DNA of 64,000 bases from Cavia porcellus (GCF_034190915.1 NW_026947488.1:7760501-7824500); one strand, 5' to 3'; numbered from the stretch's first letter, positions 1 through 12,050 are shown. Made by a program: numbers and translations. The notes: generated by a model from the letters alone, not told the origin.

Positions 1-59
1 GCAAAAAAGGCAGGTCTATGAGAGAAAATCAGCAGAAGTGGAAGTAACATCTGAGTTGG

Positions 60-421
60 TGTATTAGTTACTTTTCCCTTTGAGACAAAATACCCAATAC
101 CCAGAAGTTAAGGAAGGAAAGGTTTATTGAGCTCACAGTGTGTAGAGGTTTTGGTTCATAGTCAGTTAGCTCCAAGGCAGGGTGGCGTAGTAGGGGAGAA
201 ACAGTTCATGGCAAAACAAGGTGGGCAGAAGGAAACAAGTGATTCTTTCTGTCCCTTGTATTTATCCAGGCTACTTGCCCTAAGGGTACACTCACATTCT
301 TAATTCTAGGATTGCACCATAAATCAATCACAATATCAGACACCCTAGATCCAGTCACCTCTGAAAAGCCCCACCTATAACCATGTGAGGCTTTGGGAAC
401 ATCTAGATACAAGCCATAACA
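60..421 (-). mobile_element. Solo LTR, ERVL-MaLR (ORR1-like)
   Basis: This is a complete LTR in minus orientation. On the plus strand it starts TGTATTAGTTAC, continues with the family's 'gagacaaaatacc' and 'aggaaaggtttatt' blocks, and ends AAGCCATAACA, so it is bounded by TG and CA. A perfect 5-bp duplication, GTTGG, flanks it at 55-59 and 422-426, as expected for ERVL-type integration. No internal region follows, so it is a solo LTR left by recombination. Similar LTRs recur in the window near 4.97, 24.8, 26.2, 33.8, 41.7, 43.5, 48.9 and 59.1 kb. Confidence 0.88.
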
Positions 422-426
422 GTTGG

Positions 427-1684
427 CAAAGATCTCAGATGTCCCTTATAAATTAAACAACAGAGTTGGTTCTCATCATCATTACACAAAGCAAGTATCA
501 TTCTCCCAGTTAGAGGAAGGGGACATCTTGAATCGTTAGCATGCTTGCTCATGCTAATCATGGCAGAGGCTGGATGTTGAATCGGAGCTTGATTGATTCT
601 ATTCTTGGCCTTTTAACTCTCTGTCTCTCTCTCTCTTTCTGATCCATTCTAATGCCCCCCAACCTATCACGCCTCCTGCCCTCCCCAAACACAGGAGATG
701 ATGTCAATACATAGAACTCCAGACTCACCTAACCACGTTAGTATCACTCCTGTGAGTTTACCCTGAATCTCCCAGTCCAGGATGCAGCAGTGGCTGGCCA
801 GCTCCCAGTCCTATTAGAGGAAATCTTTACTAAACCAATCCCCGGGCACCGTGAAGCCATTGGTCTTTCTATGCCCCATCAGGTGGCCTTGGGCTCAAGG
901 GGAAAGCAGTGGGCTTATAAATCACAGGACAGGCTCCCCTTGACAGGCTGCTCACAGCTGGAATATGAAGCAAGTGTTGTTTACTCTGCTCAACAACACA
1001 ATTAGTGAAAATCAAAATGTCTACAGATGCACTCCCCGTAGTAAATTATTAGGTAATTAACCTCAGTGCTGCCTGCTCTGAATCACCAATTCACTTCTGG
1101 AGCTGATGAGGGTGCTTTTCAGCTAACATAAAAGAGGGAGGGCTGCACCTCACTTAACTCTAACCACAATTTGGAAGACAGTGACAGGGATTTGGAATGG
1201 AACAAATTCCAAAAAAGGGAGGCGGGCAAGAAGTGTGCCTGACCGTGGAGGGCAAAACACTGCCTCGCAACCTAGAGGGGACTGACACGAGGAAAACACG
1301 GTTCCTTGCGAGCAGTCTCACTTTTTTTCTATTTTTTTCCTCTCTACTAGCAAGTTTAAGCCCTTATCATGTCACGCTTGGGCTGTTTTAATACAGAACT
1401 TTGAAATGGTCTTTCTCTCTCTCCTCTCCAATCCATTGTACCAGATTAATCTTTTCTGAAGCACAAAATTTATAATACCACCCAACACCTAAGCCTTCAG
1501 CGGCTCTACCTTGCTGAAAAACAACATCCTGGGGCCTGAGTTTACTTCTGGTTCTTCATCAGTGGAGATTGTGGACCCTCTCCTTCCCTGTGGCTGGACG
1601 GGATACTTCTGAGCACTCAACCTCTGCCCTGCATACTGTGCTGGGTTTCTCTGTCCAGGTTTGCAGTGCCTTTAGAATGGAGAG
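427..1684. other. Unassigned sequence, no gene seen
   Basis: No repeat family or coding signal was recognised. There is a short CT-rich run near 618-640. The open frames here are short and show no domain or splice-site support. Confidence 0.5.
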
Positions 1685-1689
1685 ATACA

Positions 1690-1905
1690 AATGGCTGATG
1701 GTTTGAGTACCGACTCTGGGATCAGAGTGTATGGATTTTAAAGTCACTGATCCTGAGACCTTGAGCATGCTGGTTCATCCCCCTGCCAAGCAGTTTTCTT
1801 ATCTATGAAATGTGAATGCTAGTAGGACTCTGAAAAGATTAAGTGACACAATGTATTTGAAAAGTCTAGAAAAATTCTCAGTAAAAGGACCTTGGTGTGC
1901 ATGTA
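1690..1905 (+). repeat. MIR SINE (ancient)
   Basis: The order matches the MIR consensus: 'actctgggatcagagtgta', then 'gaccttgagca', 'cagttttcttatctatgaaa' and 'attaagtgacacaatgtat'. It is heavily diverged. MIR is a tRNA-derived SINE that was mobilised by L2 and is now inactive. Confidence 0.72.
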
Positions 1906-1909
1906 TTCA

Positions 1910-2690
1910 GATGGGAGGAAATTGATATCATTGCCTTGAAGTCACAGTGACCTCAGGAGGTGAGCCAGCCCGTGGTAAATGCAAGGTCACTGCCTGGGGT
2001 GTGGCATCCCAAGTCTGATGGTTCTAAAGCCTCACCTGACCCCCTGAGCTTGAACTCTACTTTTTTGTGTCTGTCAGTCACCCTAGGGAGGATAGCTCTG
2101 CCTGGAGAGGAACTTGGCTTGGACACTGGCACTCAGTTCATACAAGTGTGGATCCTAGCTACATTCTTAGTTACAAAGCCAGCATTAAAACTAAATTTTA
2201 AACCGAATTAAGAAGACATTTCCAGGGAGCATCCATAATCAGAGTAAGCATGAAAGATAGATACTAGAGAAATGGAACCATAATGGAATCATGGTAAACA
2301 AAAAGAGACGGTCTGTGATGGGCCAAGATGGTTACTTTGGTGATTCTGACTTGTGTGGTTTCTCATCATCTTCACCAGGAACTGCTTTTTCATGTTTCTT
2401 TCAGATTTACTAATGTCTCCTGTTAGTTTTATGAAGAAAGTATTTTGTCTATGTGATTTTCTATCTACTTATTATTGTGGTCAAAGAAAAAAGAAATCCT
2501 CTAAAACTTCCCCCCAGCTCATTGAATGCATTTACCTTACTGCAGCACACGCATAACCTGATGCAAAGAGTGAAGGTAAGTGTCTCCTGAGATGCAGTTT
2601 GCACATCTGCAGTTATATGCTGCAAATTCCGTAAACAGGGCCACAGTGTAAAGCTGTGCACCGGTGTTTATCTTTACCATTACAACTCCT
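1910..2690. other. Unassigned sequence with a weak microexon candidate
   Basis: No repeat was recognised with confidence. A 30-nt segment at 2,546-2,575 sits between a TTACTGCAG acceptor-like site and a GAAG|GTAAGT donor and is open in frame. The pyrimidine tract is short, so this is only a possibility. Confidence 0.3.
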
Positions 2691-2694
2691 CCAT

Positions 2695-2935
2695 GCTGTG
2701 GGTCTGTGATTGCCTCTTTGCTCTCCAGTTGGAGTATTTTTCTAGCATAAACATCAAGTAGTGGTTTTGCTGGACCATAGACGATGTAAAATTTTAATGT
2801 TAGAAGCGCTGTCAGAATGCCCTCCAGTCCTGTAAGCATCTGGTGGCCCACAGGGTTGCCTACACTTGGTGCTCGCTTTAATTTCTTTTGCCAATCTGTT
2901 GGGCACTATTGGTGTCTTGTTCTCGAATGGTGGTC
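2695..2935 (-). mobile_element. L1 3' region fragment (old, antisense)
   Basis: Read on the plus strand, the segment follows the antisense L1 3' end pattern: 'gctggaccata', then a decayed 'aactgccaaactgt'-like stretch, then 'ccaatctgttgggc'. It explains why a 104-codon open frame on the minus strand (2,537-2,851) need not be a gene. Divergence is high, so the call is tentative. Confidence 0.4.
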
Positions 2936-3610
2936 AAGGAATGGTGGTTACAGCGATTTAGCATCTCATCTGCAAAGTTTGAACTCTTTCAAGTAGAATG
3001 GATTTGTGCATTATTTATGAAACCTAACTTGTTTTAAAAAATACTCTTCAAAATGCTTCTGTGCAGTTGTTGCTGGATGTGGAGCCTCAGGTTGTGGTGA
3101 CGACTAGGGCTCAGGCTGTTCCTATTGAGGGAGTCGGAGAGAGGCCAAGGGCAGGCCAAGGGCAGACACAAAAGTATCTTTAGGCTGATGCCAAAACTAA
3201 AGGCACTGAGTGGACTGGAGTCAGGGTCCTGCTGGGGTGAGCTACTGAGTCCACAGCAGAAAAGATGAGAAATTGGAGAAGCTTAGTGAGATAATGAGTC
3301 TAAGAACAAATGACCATTTCACAACGCCTGGGTTTACTAGGAGAGCACAGGAGGCCTTTGGAAAAGGGACTCAGACAACATTGCATGCCTGCTGCTCCCC
3401 GCTGCAGCATGGAGAAGAAAGTAGGAAATGCATCCTTTGAAAGTCTGGAATCTGTCCTGGAGGATGCCCTTATCAGCTTGGAAACCACAGATGTTTGTAA
3501 TTAAGCAGAAAATATTACTGATGCCTTAATAATATTTCACAGTCTCCTTTTATTCCCTGTACAGAAATAAAAGTGATTTACAATTAGAGATGTGTGTCTT
3601 CGCTTCTGAG
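2936..3610. other. Unassigned sequence
   Basis: It contains two overlapping open frames of 62 and 64 codons on opposite strands near 3.3-3.5 kb, with no recognisable domain. An imperfect local duplication ('gccaagggcaggccaagggcag') lies near 3,144-3,165. Confidence 0.45.
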
Positions 3611-3616
3611 CCTCAT

Positions 3617-3850
3617 GCCTACTGTAGGTGCTTGCAAACTTTTCTGTAAAGCTCTGGATGATAAATATTTCAGGCTTTGTGGCTAGTCTCTGACTAACTA
3701 CTCAGCTCTGATAAAATCTGGGGAAAGTAGTTACAGGCAATGTATAAGGGACTGAGCATGGCTGTTACAGTGAAGCTTTATTTAAACAGTGAGAGATGGT
3801 AGGATATATTTGGACCAATGGCTGCAGTTTACTGGCCCCTGGACTAGTAT
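3617..3850 (-). mobile_element. MER5A-type hAT (Charlie) DNA transposon remnant
   Basis: On the plus strand it runs 'gcaaacttttctgtaaag', 'gataaatatttcaggcttt', 'agctttatttaaacag' and then 'tggctgcagtttactggcccctgg'. This is the MER5A consensus read in reverse. It is a non-autonomous ancient hAT element without coding capacity. A second copy in the other orientation lies at 34.43-34.61 kb. Confidence 0.8.
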
Positions 3851-3859
3851 TTTTTAGAC

Positions 3860-4968
3860 AATAATAGTATACCCATTTTTTTAAAAATTTGAGATATGAG
3901 TAAAGAAATATAAATAAAATGTTTGATTCAGTATCTGGCATACAGAGTTTTTTACTTTACTATTTTAAATGTTTAACATATGCAACATTAATTTTGTTAT
4001 GATCACTCAATTTTTAATAAATGTAGTTAATATATCATTTGCTATAAATATGTTTAGTATATCTGCTCTCGTGACGATTAGTTGGGTCTGGTTCTCTGTT
4101 ATGAACTTGCAGTGTGGCTCCTCATTCTGGGGGAATTCTCAGCACGTAAAATTTCCCTTCTCGAGAGGCTCCAGTGATTTTGCTAAAGACTGAACGTATT
4201 TTTTCTTAATGCAAACCAATAGTTCTCTTTGATGAAAACACTAAGGAAGACCTAATTTGCTAATTGTTTTAGGTTGAGGACATTGCCTGGCATCTGATCT
4301 TTAGACAGCTTTGTGAAGCAAATGGGTTTCAGATGCAATTGGGGAGCTGTGTGATCTCCAGGCAGCATAATGAAGACATCACTTGCCCAGCAGCCCCTGA
4401 GGTTAGAGTGTACTGGTGCTGATTAAAAGCCATTTTCCCCGAGTGTTCTTCTTCAAAGCGATGAATATTCTAATGACTACCACTGTTTGATCCGAACTAT
4501 TTTCTTTAAGTGGTAGTTTGATTTGCTGTTTTGATAACTCTGATGAAGTGTGTTTGAACATTAGCAGAGATTTAGTGGGCACTCTGACTTGTTTGTATAA
4601 TCTTCCTCAAATTGCAGGAATTATCCTCTCATTAATATCGCTGTTGCTGCTTGGACTAAGGCTTCGGCTGGTGCATTGTACTTAGGACAACACTGGAAAC
4701 GAATGAACAGATTAATTAGTTGTCACAATTAAATCTCTTATGGAGGTATTTCACATCAAATCAAGATGCAGAACAAAGAGTTAAAAGGGACTGGTACCAT
4801 GCTTTTGATTAATTACATGTTAGTTTAAAGTTACTGTGACAAATCTGTGTTTTCGTCGCCTGGTGTTGTCTGAGAATGTGGCAAAGTGTTACTTGGTTGG
4901 TCACAAAGCAGAGGAACTCAGGGTCTCACAAAAGGATGTACTGTATTTGTCACTTCATGATAGAGACG
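3860..4968. other. Unique sequence; possible conserved non-coding block at 4.22-4.90 kb
   Basis: No repeat was recognised. From about 4,220 to 4,900 the sequence lacks the decay patterns of old repeats and is dense in TAAT/ATTA-type cores, for example 'gattaattagttgtcacaattaaa'-like motifs near 4,712-4,735. This texture is typical of developmental enhancers, but conservation cannot be measured here. Confidence 0.3.
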
Positions 4969-4969
4969 C

Positions 4970-5315
4970 TGTCTTAGTGACCTTCTCATTATTAGAACAA
5001 AACACCTGATATCTACAAATTAAAGAGGAAAGGTTTAGATTTTATTTATTTTGATTCACAGTTTGTAGAGATTCCAGTACAGTTGGCTGGTTTCATGGGA
5101 GGGCAGCATGGCAAAGGGATGTGGGAGAGGAAAAGTGGCTCCCCTAGTGGTGACCAGTTAGCACCAATGGTCAAGGAATGACCCTTGGGAAGAGACATGT
5201 ACCCTTTTAGGCCATGCCCACAGTGACCTGACTTTTCTGTGATCCTCCAATAGCAAGTCAGCTTTAATGCTCTCATTACTCTGTCATTGAGGCAGTGGGA
5301 ATCATTTTAGATCCA
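4970..5315 (-). mobile_element. ERVL-MaLR LTR (ORR1-like), diverged
   Basis: It begins TGTCTTAGTGAC and contains the family blocks 'agaacaaaacacctgat', 'aaagaggaaaggttta' and 'cagtttgtagagattccagt'. Similarity to the other MaLR LTRs fades after about 5,290, so the outer edge is uncertain. No flanking duplication was identified. Confidence 0.7.
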
Positions 5316-5469
5316 GCGATAATTTAACTGCATCCTTTGGTAACTTCACTGCTCCGTGAACATCAGAGTATTCTTGTGGACACAGACCTAGAGGGTGTAT
5401 GTCCATCACTGACATTTTTGGATGCAATCACATGGTAAACACAAGATATATGAGGTTATTGCTGGGGTA

Positions 5470-5822
5470 ACAGCATGTTTTGTGCACTAACCTTTTTTGT
5501 GTAAGTAGAAAGAACACACGGTAGAATAACAATATAGTATATAGTAAGTACAGAAAGAGTAGCAGCCACTCACCCTCACTGTCAGGAATTATGAAGTGTG
5601 CGTGCTGGTGCATACCCTAATTTATACAACAGACCGTGAGCAGTAGGTTTGCTGATGCCACATCACCGTAAGCACATGATTAATGTGTTAGCCCGTGATG
5701 CAGTGATGGTCGTGACTGCAGTAAGTGATCAGAAAGTCTAAGCTCTATTGTAATCTTATGACACTAGAGTCCTACACTGGGACTATTGTTGACTGAAACC
5801 TTATGTGGTATTTGGCTGTAAT
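5470..5822 (+). mobile_element. MER2/Tigger-like DNA transposon remnant
   Basis: The order matches a Tigger-type consensus: 'aagtagaaagaacacac', repeated 'tagtata' motifs, 'gcagtaggtttgctgatgcc', 'acatcaccgtaagcac', 'gtaatcttatgacac' and 'ttgttgactgaaacc'. It ends in a decayed terminal inverted repeat. It has no transposase frame. A second copy in the opposite orientation lies at 30.37-30.60 kb. The superfamily is fairly sure; the exact subfamily is not. Confidence 0.65.
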
Positions 5823-5824
5823 TC

Positions 5825-6435
5825 TGTCGACAAAAAGAAAGTCTAAACTCTTTGAATCCAAAGTAAAAAATTGGTACATGTTTTGCCTGATAGTTTTTCT
5901 CCTGGGAATGAAGGAGCCAATGTTATACTAGGGAGGTTGTCAAGAGGTTCCAGATACGAGTCCTCATTTCTGCAGTTACAGAGTACTCAGTGGGCATTGC
6001 AGTGTGGGCTGTAGCAGCACCATTAGTGAACCCAGGGACCTTGAGACGCATCTGTAATTGGGGTGACCAGCCTGTCACCATCTACCGAGGGCTCTCTGGT
6101 TTCACTGCTGAAAGCATCTTGTTCTAGACACTGCTTCAGTCTCAGCAAAGTGGGGCAGTTGATCACCTATCAAAATGAGGATCAAAATGCTACCTTATGA
6201 GGATTGTTAGGAGGATTAATCACAACTGTGGCTTCCAAGGGGTCTGGCTTAGTGGTCTGGTTGGGAAATACTCATCTGGAAAATGGGGCACTGGCATCGA
6301 CTTTGTGGAAATAGATGTGAAGTGAACTATCAGGATAAATGGCATAAAGCAGCAAAAACGACTGGCAGCTCTTCTTCTGTTGATAAAAGATGAAAAGAAC
6401 ATGCCAGGGAGGTTTGAGGGAGGATGAATAGGAGA
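5825..6435. other. Unassigned sequence
   Basis: No coding or repeat signal was recognised. An 87-codon minus-strand open frame at 6,220-6,483 runs into the adjacent L2 fragment and has no support. Confidence 0.45.
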
Positions 6436-6439
6436 GGGG

Positions 6440-6905
6440 CCATGTGTGTCTTCCTTAAATGGATCTATACATTCCACAAACATCTGTGGTCAAGCATCAT
6501 GGTTTTCTTCATAAAGGTTTCAGTCTCTAGGGGAGACGGGCATGAAATTATGTGAAACAGTCACATAAATTAGTGGACGGGGTGGCAGCAATAGGGTGCA
6601 GAGAAGAGAGGCATGGTGGGAAGCACTTAGAGCCCTGAGTGGGAGGATTTGACCTGGCTGGGAGTGGTGAAGGTGGTTTCCTTAAGAGGGTATTGAGTTG
6701 GTTGGACCAGGAGAGAAGGAAGGATCCTCCTCAACAGGGAGAAACCACGGACTGAGCAGAAGCCTGTGATACAGAGGAAATAAAATTCTGCCAGAGGTAT
6801 CATGACAGGAAAGACAAGATGGTGGAGTGGCAGCAGGGAGTGGCGTTGGGGAGGAGAGGGTTGCATGAACTCAGGAAGGCCGGGGGAGGCATTTACAGGG
6901 CACTG
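6440..6905 (-). mobile_element. L2 LINE 3' fragment (antisense)
   Basis: It reads as antisense L2: 'cattccacaaacatctgtgg' (the reverse of the L2 terminal repeat region), then 'ggtttcagtctctagggga', 'gtggtttccttaagaggg', and 'gcagaagcctgtgatacagagg'. L2 is an ancient CR1-clade LINE, long dead in mammals. Confidence 0.6.
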
Positions 6906-6909
6906 GGAA

Positions 6910-9283
6910 GCAGAACAACAAACCTACTGTGCTGGCGTCTGACCAAGTCTCTCCTCAAGCCAGCAGCGTCAGGAGGGAGCAGCGGAAGAGCAGGCTAAGT
7001 TACCCCGGGGAGAGATTGGTCAGACCCAGAATATGGGATGCTGTGTTGCACAGAGGACATGGTCTGGTTGTCTAATAAGTCATTGACCTGAAAATCAGAA
7101 AATAAGAAGCTCATGTAGAAAAAGAAGAGCCTTCAATGTCAAATCAACCAAATGTAATAAGTAGAGTTTGTTTTTCAAACGATTCTGGAAAGACACCCTC
7201 AAGTATGTCAAGGGGAGATGCCAGTATGTACTCCTAACAATATGAACACCGTGTTAATACTGATGAGTGTGAAAATGGCTAGGGAAAAAAATCCCCTTTA
7301 TGTCCCCACAAGTATTAGGACAGAAATAATGCAGCTTTGAGGATTTGCTTTAAAAATTTCTAGCAAAAATATACAGAGGATGGAGGTCATAGATAAAATA
7401 AGCTTGACACATGGGTGTAATTTTTGAAGCTGAGTGGTGGTAGATTATGGACTTCCATGCCATCATTTCTTCTATTTGTGTACGTTTAGATGTTACTGTA
7501 GCAAGGAGTTAGGGTGAGGGGTGAAGACAGAGGGATGGTAACCTCATCAGATGTACATTAAAAAAACCATTGGGTCCACTCTCTAAAGCAAATCTTGGTT
7601 GAAATGTATAGATCTGACTGAAGAAAGAAAGGACTAAGTTTACTGTAAGGAGCAGCTGAGCTGAGCTCTGCTGAAACTCTGATGTATTCACAATTCAGTG
7701 AAGAAGGAATGGACAGTGTGGAGAAAACCCAGACTCTCCGGCTGTTCAGCTGGGCACCTCTTCCTATTTCAACTGGGAGCGATAGCTCAGTTTTCCTTTG
7801 GAATCTCACCCCGCTTCCCTCCTAGTAATGCATGAGTCTAACCTATCTCCAGGGAAAGTGTTAACTCTGCCAATCAGAACCCAGAATCGTCCTGGTTACC
7901 AAGGGAGTAGTTTAAAGAAGACAACTTACTCTCCCTGTACCAATGAGATTTAAAGCTGAGATTTGTGCTGAAGCATTCAGGAAAAAGCACTTGTCTTCCA
8001 TTGGGTTTCCTGAGCTTTGCTTGTGGACCTGGGTCTGGCTGGTACTCCTGGTTGATTTTTTCTAGTACGTGGGTGGTGCCTTCCTGAGAAAAAGTTTCCA
8101 TCGAGAAAAAAAGAATGGAGGCTGGGGAGAGCCAGAAGTTAGCAGTAATGAGATCGTTTGATTACTAGACCAACTCTAGACTCAGCCAGATCTCAAGGTC
8201 AATTATATTAGTCCACTTCTTAAAAAATTTTATGAACCACTTAAACTCCCCTTTTCCCTTTGGCAATGGACTTGTGCTTCTTTCTCTCACAGCTGGGTGT
8301 TATGGGCAGTCCAAAGTTTTGGAAATTTTGGTGGCCTTGCTGTTTCTTAGATACATACATTTCTCCCCATACATAGCTAATAACTTTAAAGCTTTCTCCA
8401 TTTCTGCCTGTAGTTTAATTTATTAGACGATCAGTCAGTGTTCTCTTTATTCCCACTATAAGTCTTCCAAAATTTCTAACTTATATGCTCACAAACTACT
8501 TTTTAATGGCAGCTAGGCTATTCTATTGAAATCACTACATAGGATAATTAGTATCTGAAAGATAATTTTAGTTAATTTTAAATTTAAAATCCATCATGCA
8601 AAGCGAGCCAGATCAGAGTGGAGCCAGCAACAAAAGAAATGAATTGGAGTATGAGAGAAGCTGCTCACAACCCTGGAAATAAAAATGTGCAAATTTCTTG
8701 GGGAATAATCATTGTCTCAATTTTTACTTGTAATTATAATTTAATTATGAACCTACTTTTGCAACTTTTTAAAAGTACATAGTTAGCATTTAAGTACTTT
8801 CCATATAATTATCTGTTATTGAACCTGCTCATTACAGAATGGTTGCTGCATAAATTACTGTGCTTTGTGTAAAAATATTTTCCACTCCAGGTTGACTTGA
8901 AATAAAATAAGATGAATCATTTCAGTGGTATTTTATGGTTCCCCAATTTTGCATAGCAGCTTTGAACTCAAGCATCTTACAGAATGAAATAGAGATGAAC
9001 TTTTTTTTTTTCCTGAGAATTGACTTCTTTTCTCCATTTTTTTGAGACATTCCTGGAGAATACATATGTGATAAATCCCATTTCAGACACTGGTAGGCTT
9101 TTCAGCATCACAGAAGAAAGAGTCAGTGAATATTACATTGAAAATCTGCTGAGATCTCAGAATACCTGTCCTGTCTCCTGGTACAGTGAGACGGGGAAAG
9201 ATTAAGCACTCACACTTGAGCACTGTCTGGACGTATCTTTCTCAGTCAAGCCTCCCATCCATCCTGAGTTCATACAAGGCACA
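6910..9283. other. Mostly unique sequence, AT-rich block at 8.56-8.98 kb
   Basis: No gene was seen. The open frames (60-83 codons, 7.5-8.4 kb) have no domain support. The block at about 8,560-8,980 is AT-rich with many ATTA/TAAT cores and no repeat resemblance, a texture seen in conserved non-coding elements. A T-run lies at 9,001-9,012. Confidence 0.4.
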
Positions 9284-9284
9284 C

Positions 9285-9440
9285 AGTGACACTGTTCCAC
9301 TGTACACATGAAGATCTGAGGCCTAAGGAGGTCGGTAACTGGGGCAGGGTTGCATGGCTGGAGAAAGCTGAACCAGGATTCAGGCTAAATAATGTGACTC
9401 TGGAGTCCACACACTCACTGCTGCCACGTCACAGCCTGTG
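9285..9440 (+). repeat. MIR SINE
   Basis: This matches the 3' half of MIR: 'acatgaagatctgaggcc', 'ggtcggtaactggggcag', 'ctgaaccaggattcaggct' and 'gtgactctggagtccac'. The order agrees with the consensus from the 'gaggaaactgag' block to the 'gactccaaagcc' block. Confidence 0.72.
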
Positions 9441-9444
9441 GATC

Positions 9445-10488
9445 GATGGAGAATGCTGGAGCACTGCAGGGAACCGTGGCCCAAAGAGTGCAGAAGCATG
9501 TGAATGGTTTTTTAGAATGTGAATTCCAAAGGGAGTCAGGAATCCCTGTAAGAGACCCCCTGGGCCTGGGAATCACAGGCTGCAGGGAAGATGTGTTCTG
9601 CCCATGGTCAGTACTGTAGGAGAAAAGGGTCAGTAATGTTGCCAGTGCCTACATTTTTCTGAAATCCTGGGACTTGAAAATTTGCTTAGGTACAGAATAT
9701 CAAGTTAAGTTCAAATTGCTTTTGTTGTTAAACTTTGTTTATTCATGCCCATAGACCAATTGAAATTAATTGTTGCTGTAATATCTGAACACTAGCCTAT
9801 AAATAATGAATGCGTTTTGAGTTATAACAGAAAGGGCTAACAATTTTCAGGGATGTGGAGGCCTGTGATGTCCCTACAGTTCCTCCGAGTTGGGTTTAAC
9901 AGTGGGAAACAGAAAGGAAATAGACTGTAATATTTCTCCAGGGCTTCCCCTGGGCCAGGCATCGTCAGGGGTGTGCACCAGACATAATCTCCCATAGAGC
10001 AGAGTGGAGGATTAAAGATGTGTTTTCATTTCCATGGCACTAACTTTCCTCTTTCAGGGGTAGGCTTGGACTTACTTTGGGAACTGAGGTGAGGCCATTT
10101 GACTCCAGATTGTGCCTCCTAAATGACACTGAAGAAGGGGAGGAGTATGGGAGTGAGGACTGGATCAGATGGCCGTGTGGGCTGCCTCCCCTCTGAGACC
10201 CTCAGGCTTGCCACCTATGCCCACAAAGGACCATGGTGAGCATGAGACCGCAACATGCCCTAAGCAGCTCATTTTTTGGTAGTCAAAGGAGAGGGTCACC
10301 AAGAGAAGGACATAGACCACATGAGCCCAGGTCCATCAAGAAGGGAACAAGCTGCAGATAACAAGCTGCTGCAAGACTTGGTATGGAAATTGCAAAAGGA
10401 AGAGGAAACCCATCTGGACCGAGTGGCAGCAACCTAGTGAGCCACACACAATGCCAGACGTGGGCTTCACCCTGCCTGTCTCTCCCAA
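9445..10488. other. Unassigned sequence
   Basis: No coding exon or clear repeat was recognised. A short stretch at about 9,945-10,000 ('tgggccaggcatcgtc') could be a MIR or L2 fragment. Confidence 0.4.
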
Positions 10489-10489
10489 A

Positions 10490-10765
10490 GTTCCTTGCAA
10501 ATCTACATTCCCCAGACAGGAGTTGTCTTCAAGGTTCAGCTCAAAGTATGCCTCCTCGCTGAATGGTTTCCTGCCTTTCTTTATTCTTTCTCTGCCTTTG
10601 TGAAAAGATTTTAGCTCATACATTTATTATAACCATCGGCTCACCTGGCCGTGTTTGCTGGGTAAGGTAAGACATGCTCCTTGTCCACTTGTGCCTACTC
10701 AGGGCAGTTGAGGAGCTGCCTGCCCTAAGTATTCAGCAGAGGGTTGAATAAATGAATTTTTATCT
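10490..10765 (+). mobile_element. L2 LINE 3' end fragment
   Basis: It shows 'tcaaggttcagctcaaa', 'gcctcctcgctgaatggtttcc' (the L2 'gcctcctcagagaggccttcc' block) and the terminal 'ttcagcagagggttgaataaatgaa', which matches the L2 3' terminus. A 95-codon minus-strand open frame here is incidental. Confidence 0.72.
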
Positions 10766-11035
10766 TGCTCGGTTGGTTCACTTCCTACTTTCTCCTTTTA
10801 GAATGAAATAAGTATCAGGGAGAGGAGAGGTTTTAATTTATTCATAACCATAATCCCCAGGGGCTGAAACAGAGCCCCAAGGCTGTCTTACACAAGGTGC
10901 TTAATAAGAGCATCAACTGTTTCTTTACTTCAAGATCAGGAAAGTTTAAATTTACTTCTACCATGAAAAGCCTCAGCCCATCCAGTCACTTTCATGGAAT
11001 AAGATTACCAAAAAGCATCTAAGAGAAGTAGAAAC

Positions 11036-11430
11036 GACCTCTACGTCCACAATCAAATGAATGGGTAAACAAAATGTGAGCTATGCATGCAATGGACTCA
11101 GCCACAAAAAGGAATGAGTTATTGACACATGGTGTAACATGGATGAGTCTTAAAAACATGCCAAGAGAAAGAAACCAGGCCCCAAAGACCACATCTTGTA
11201 TAAAAATGTCCATATTAGGCAAAACTATAAAGACAGAAAGTAGATTAGTGCTTGCCGGGGGGCAAGAAATCAGGAATCCACATTAATGGGTATAAGGTTT
11301 ATTTTGGGGGAGTGATGAAAAGGTCATCCTATTAGATGGTGGAAACGCCTTATGGAGATCCTCAACACCACTGAATGTTTAAATGGGTGTATTTTATATG
11401 AATTTTCTTAGCAAAGCTATGATTTAAAAA
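11036..11430 (+). mobile_element. L1M-type L1 3' UTR fragment
   Basis: The match to the old L1M 3' UTR is long and ordered: 'tgaatgggtaaacaaaatgtg', 'gccacaaaaaggaatgag', 'acatggatgagtcttaaaaaca', 'gacagaaagtagattagtg', 'cttgccggggggcaag' and 'gtattttatatgaatttt'. It is the 3' end of a 5'-truncated L1; the poly(A) has decayed. Confidence 0.85.
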
Positions 11431-11439
11431 ACAAAGTTA

Positions 11440-12050
11440 AGCTCACTTAAACTGAGCCTGTGAGTCTCTCTTTTTTTTGGGGAGTCATTTCTGGGACTCC
11501 TTCTAGGTCCTATCCAGGCCCACATAACTGCTCCAGAGAAGGGTGCCCCTGGAGAGGGCCACACTTCACACAGCTGAAGACACAGCACAGTGCCTGTGCT
11601 AGTCCCCAAGAGAAGAGTAAATGAGAGGTGGAGATTGAGATGGAGAACTTGATTCCCTCTGCGGTAAGTGTTTTAGAGCATTTCAAAAAATAGAACTTGA
11701 CTACAAAACATGATATATGCTTATCTTAGAAAACAGGTTTGGATAAGTGGACCTCTTAATTTCACACGTGAATGTTTCTACCATCTATATTTCTTTAACT
11801 CAGAAATCTTTGACCTCATCCCTCTGTTTCTGCCCAGGGTATATTTGCAATGTCTGGGGACACTTGTGGTTGTCACATCTGAGTGGAGGCCAGAAAAAGC
11901 TACTAAACACCATAAAATGTATACAAAAGTCTCCAGAACAAAAACAACAAAAATTCTGGTTCAAAATGTCAGTAGTGCAGAGATTGAGAAACTGTGCTGT
12001 AAACCTGGTCCATGCTATCATCACCTCCCAATCAAACCATTTCAGTTATC
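11440..12050. other. Unassigned sequence beside the half-L1
   Basis: No gene was seen. Two overlapping plus-strand frames of 126 and 131 codons (11,710-12,142) run into the LINE 3' UTR at their ends and show no known domain; I treat them as chance. A donor-like site (GCG|GTAAGT) lies at 11,662-11,670 with no convincing partner. Confidence 0.4.

Noticed and set aside
2537..2851. 104-codon minus-strand frame as a possible small gene
   Set aside because: Its upstream half overlaps an antisense L1 3' region remnant and it shows no domain.
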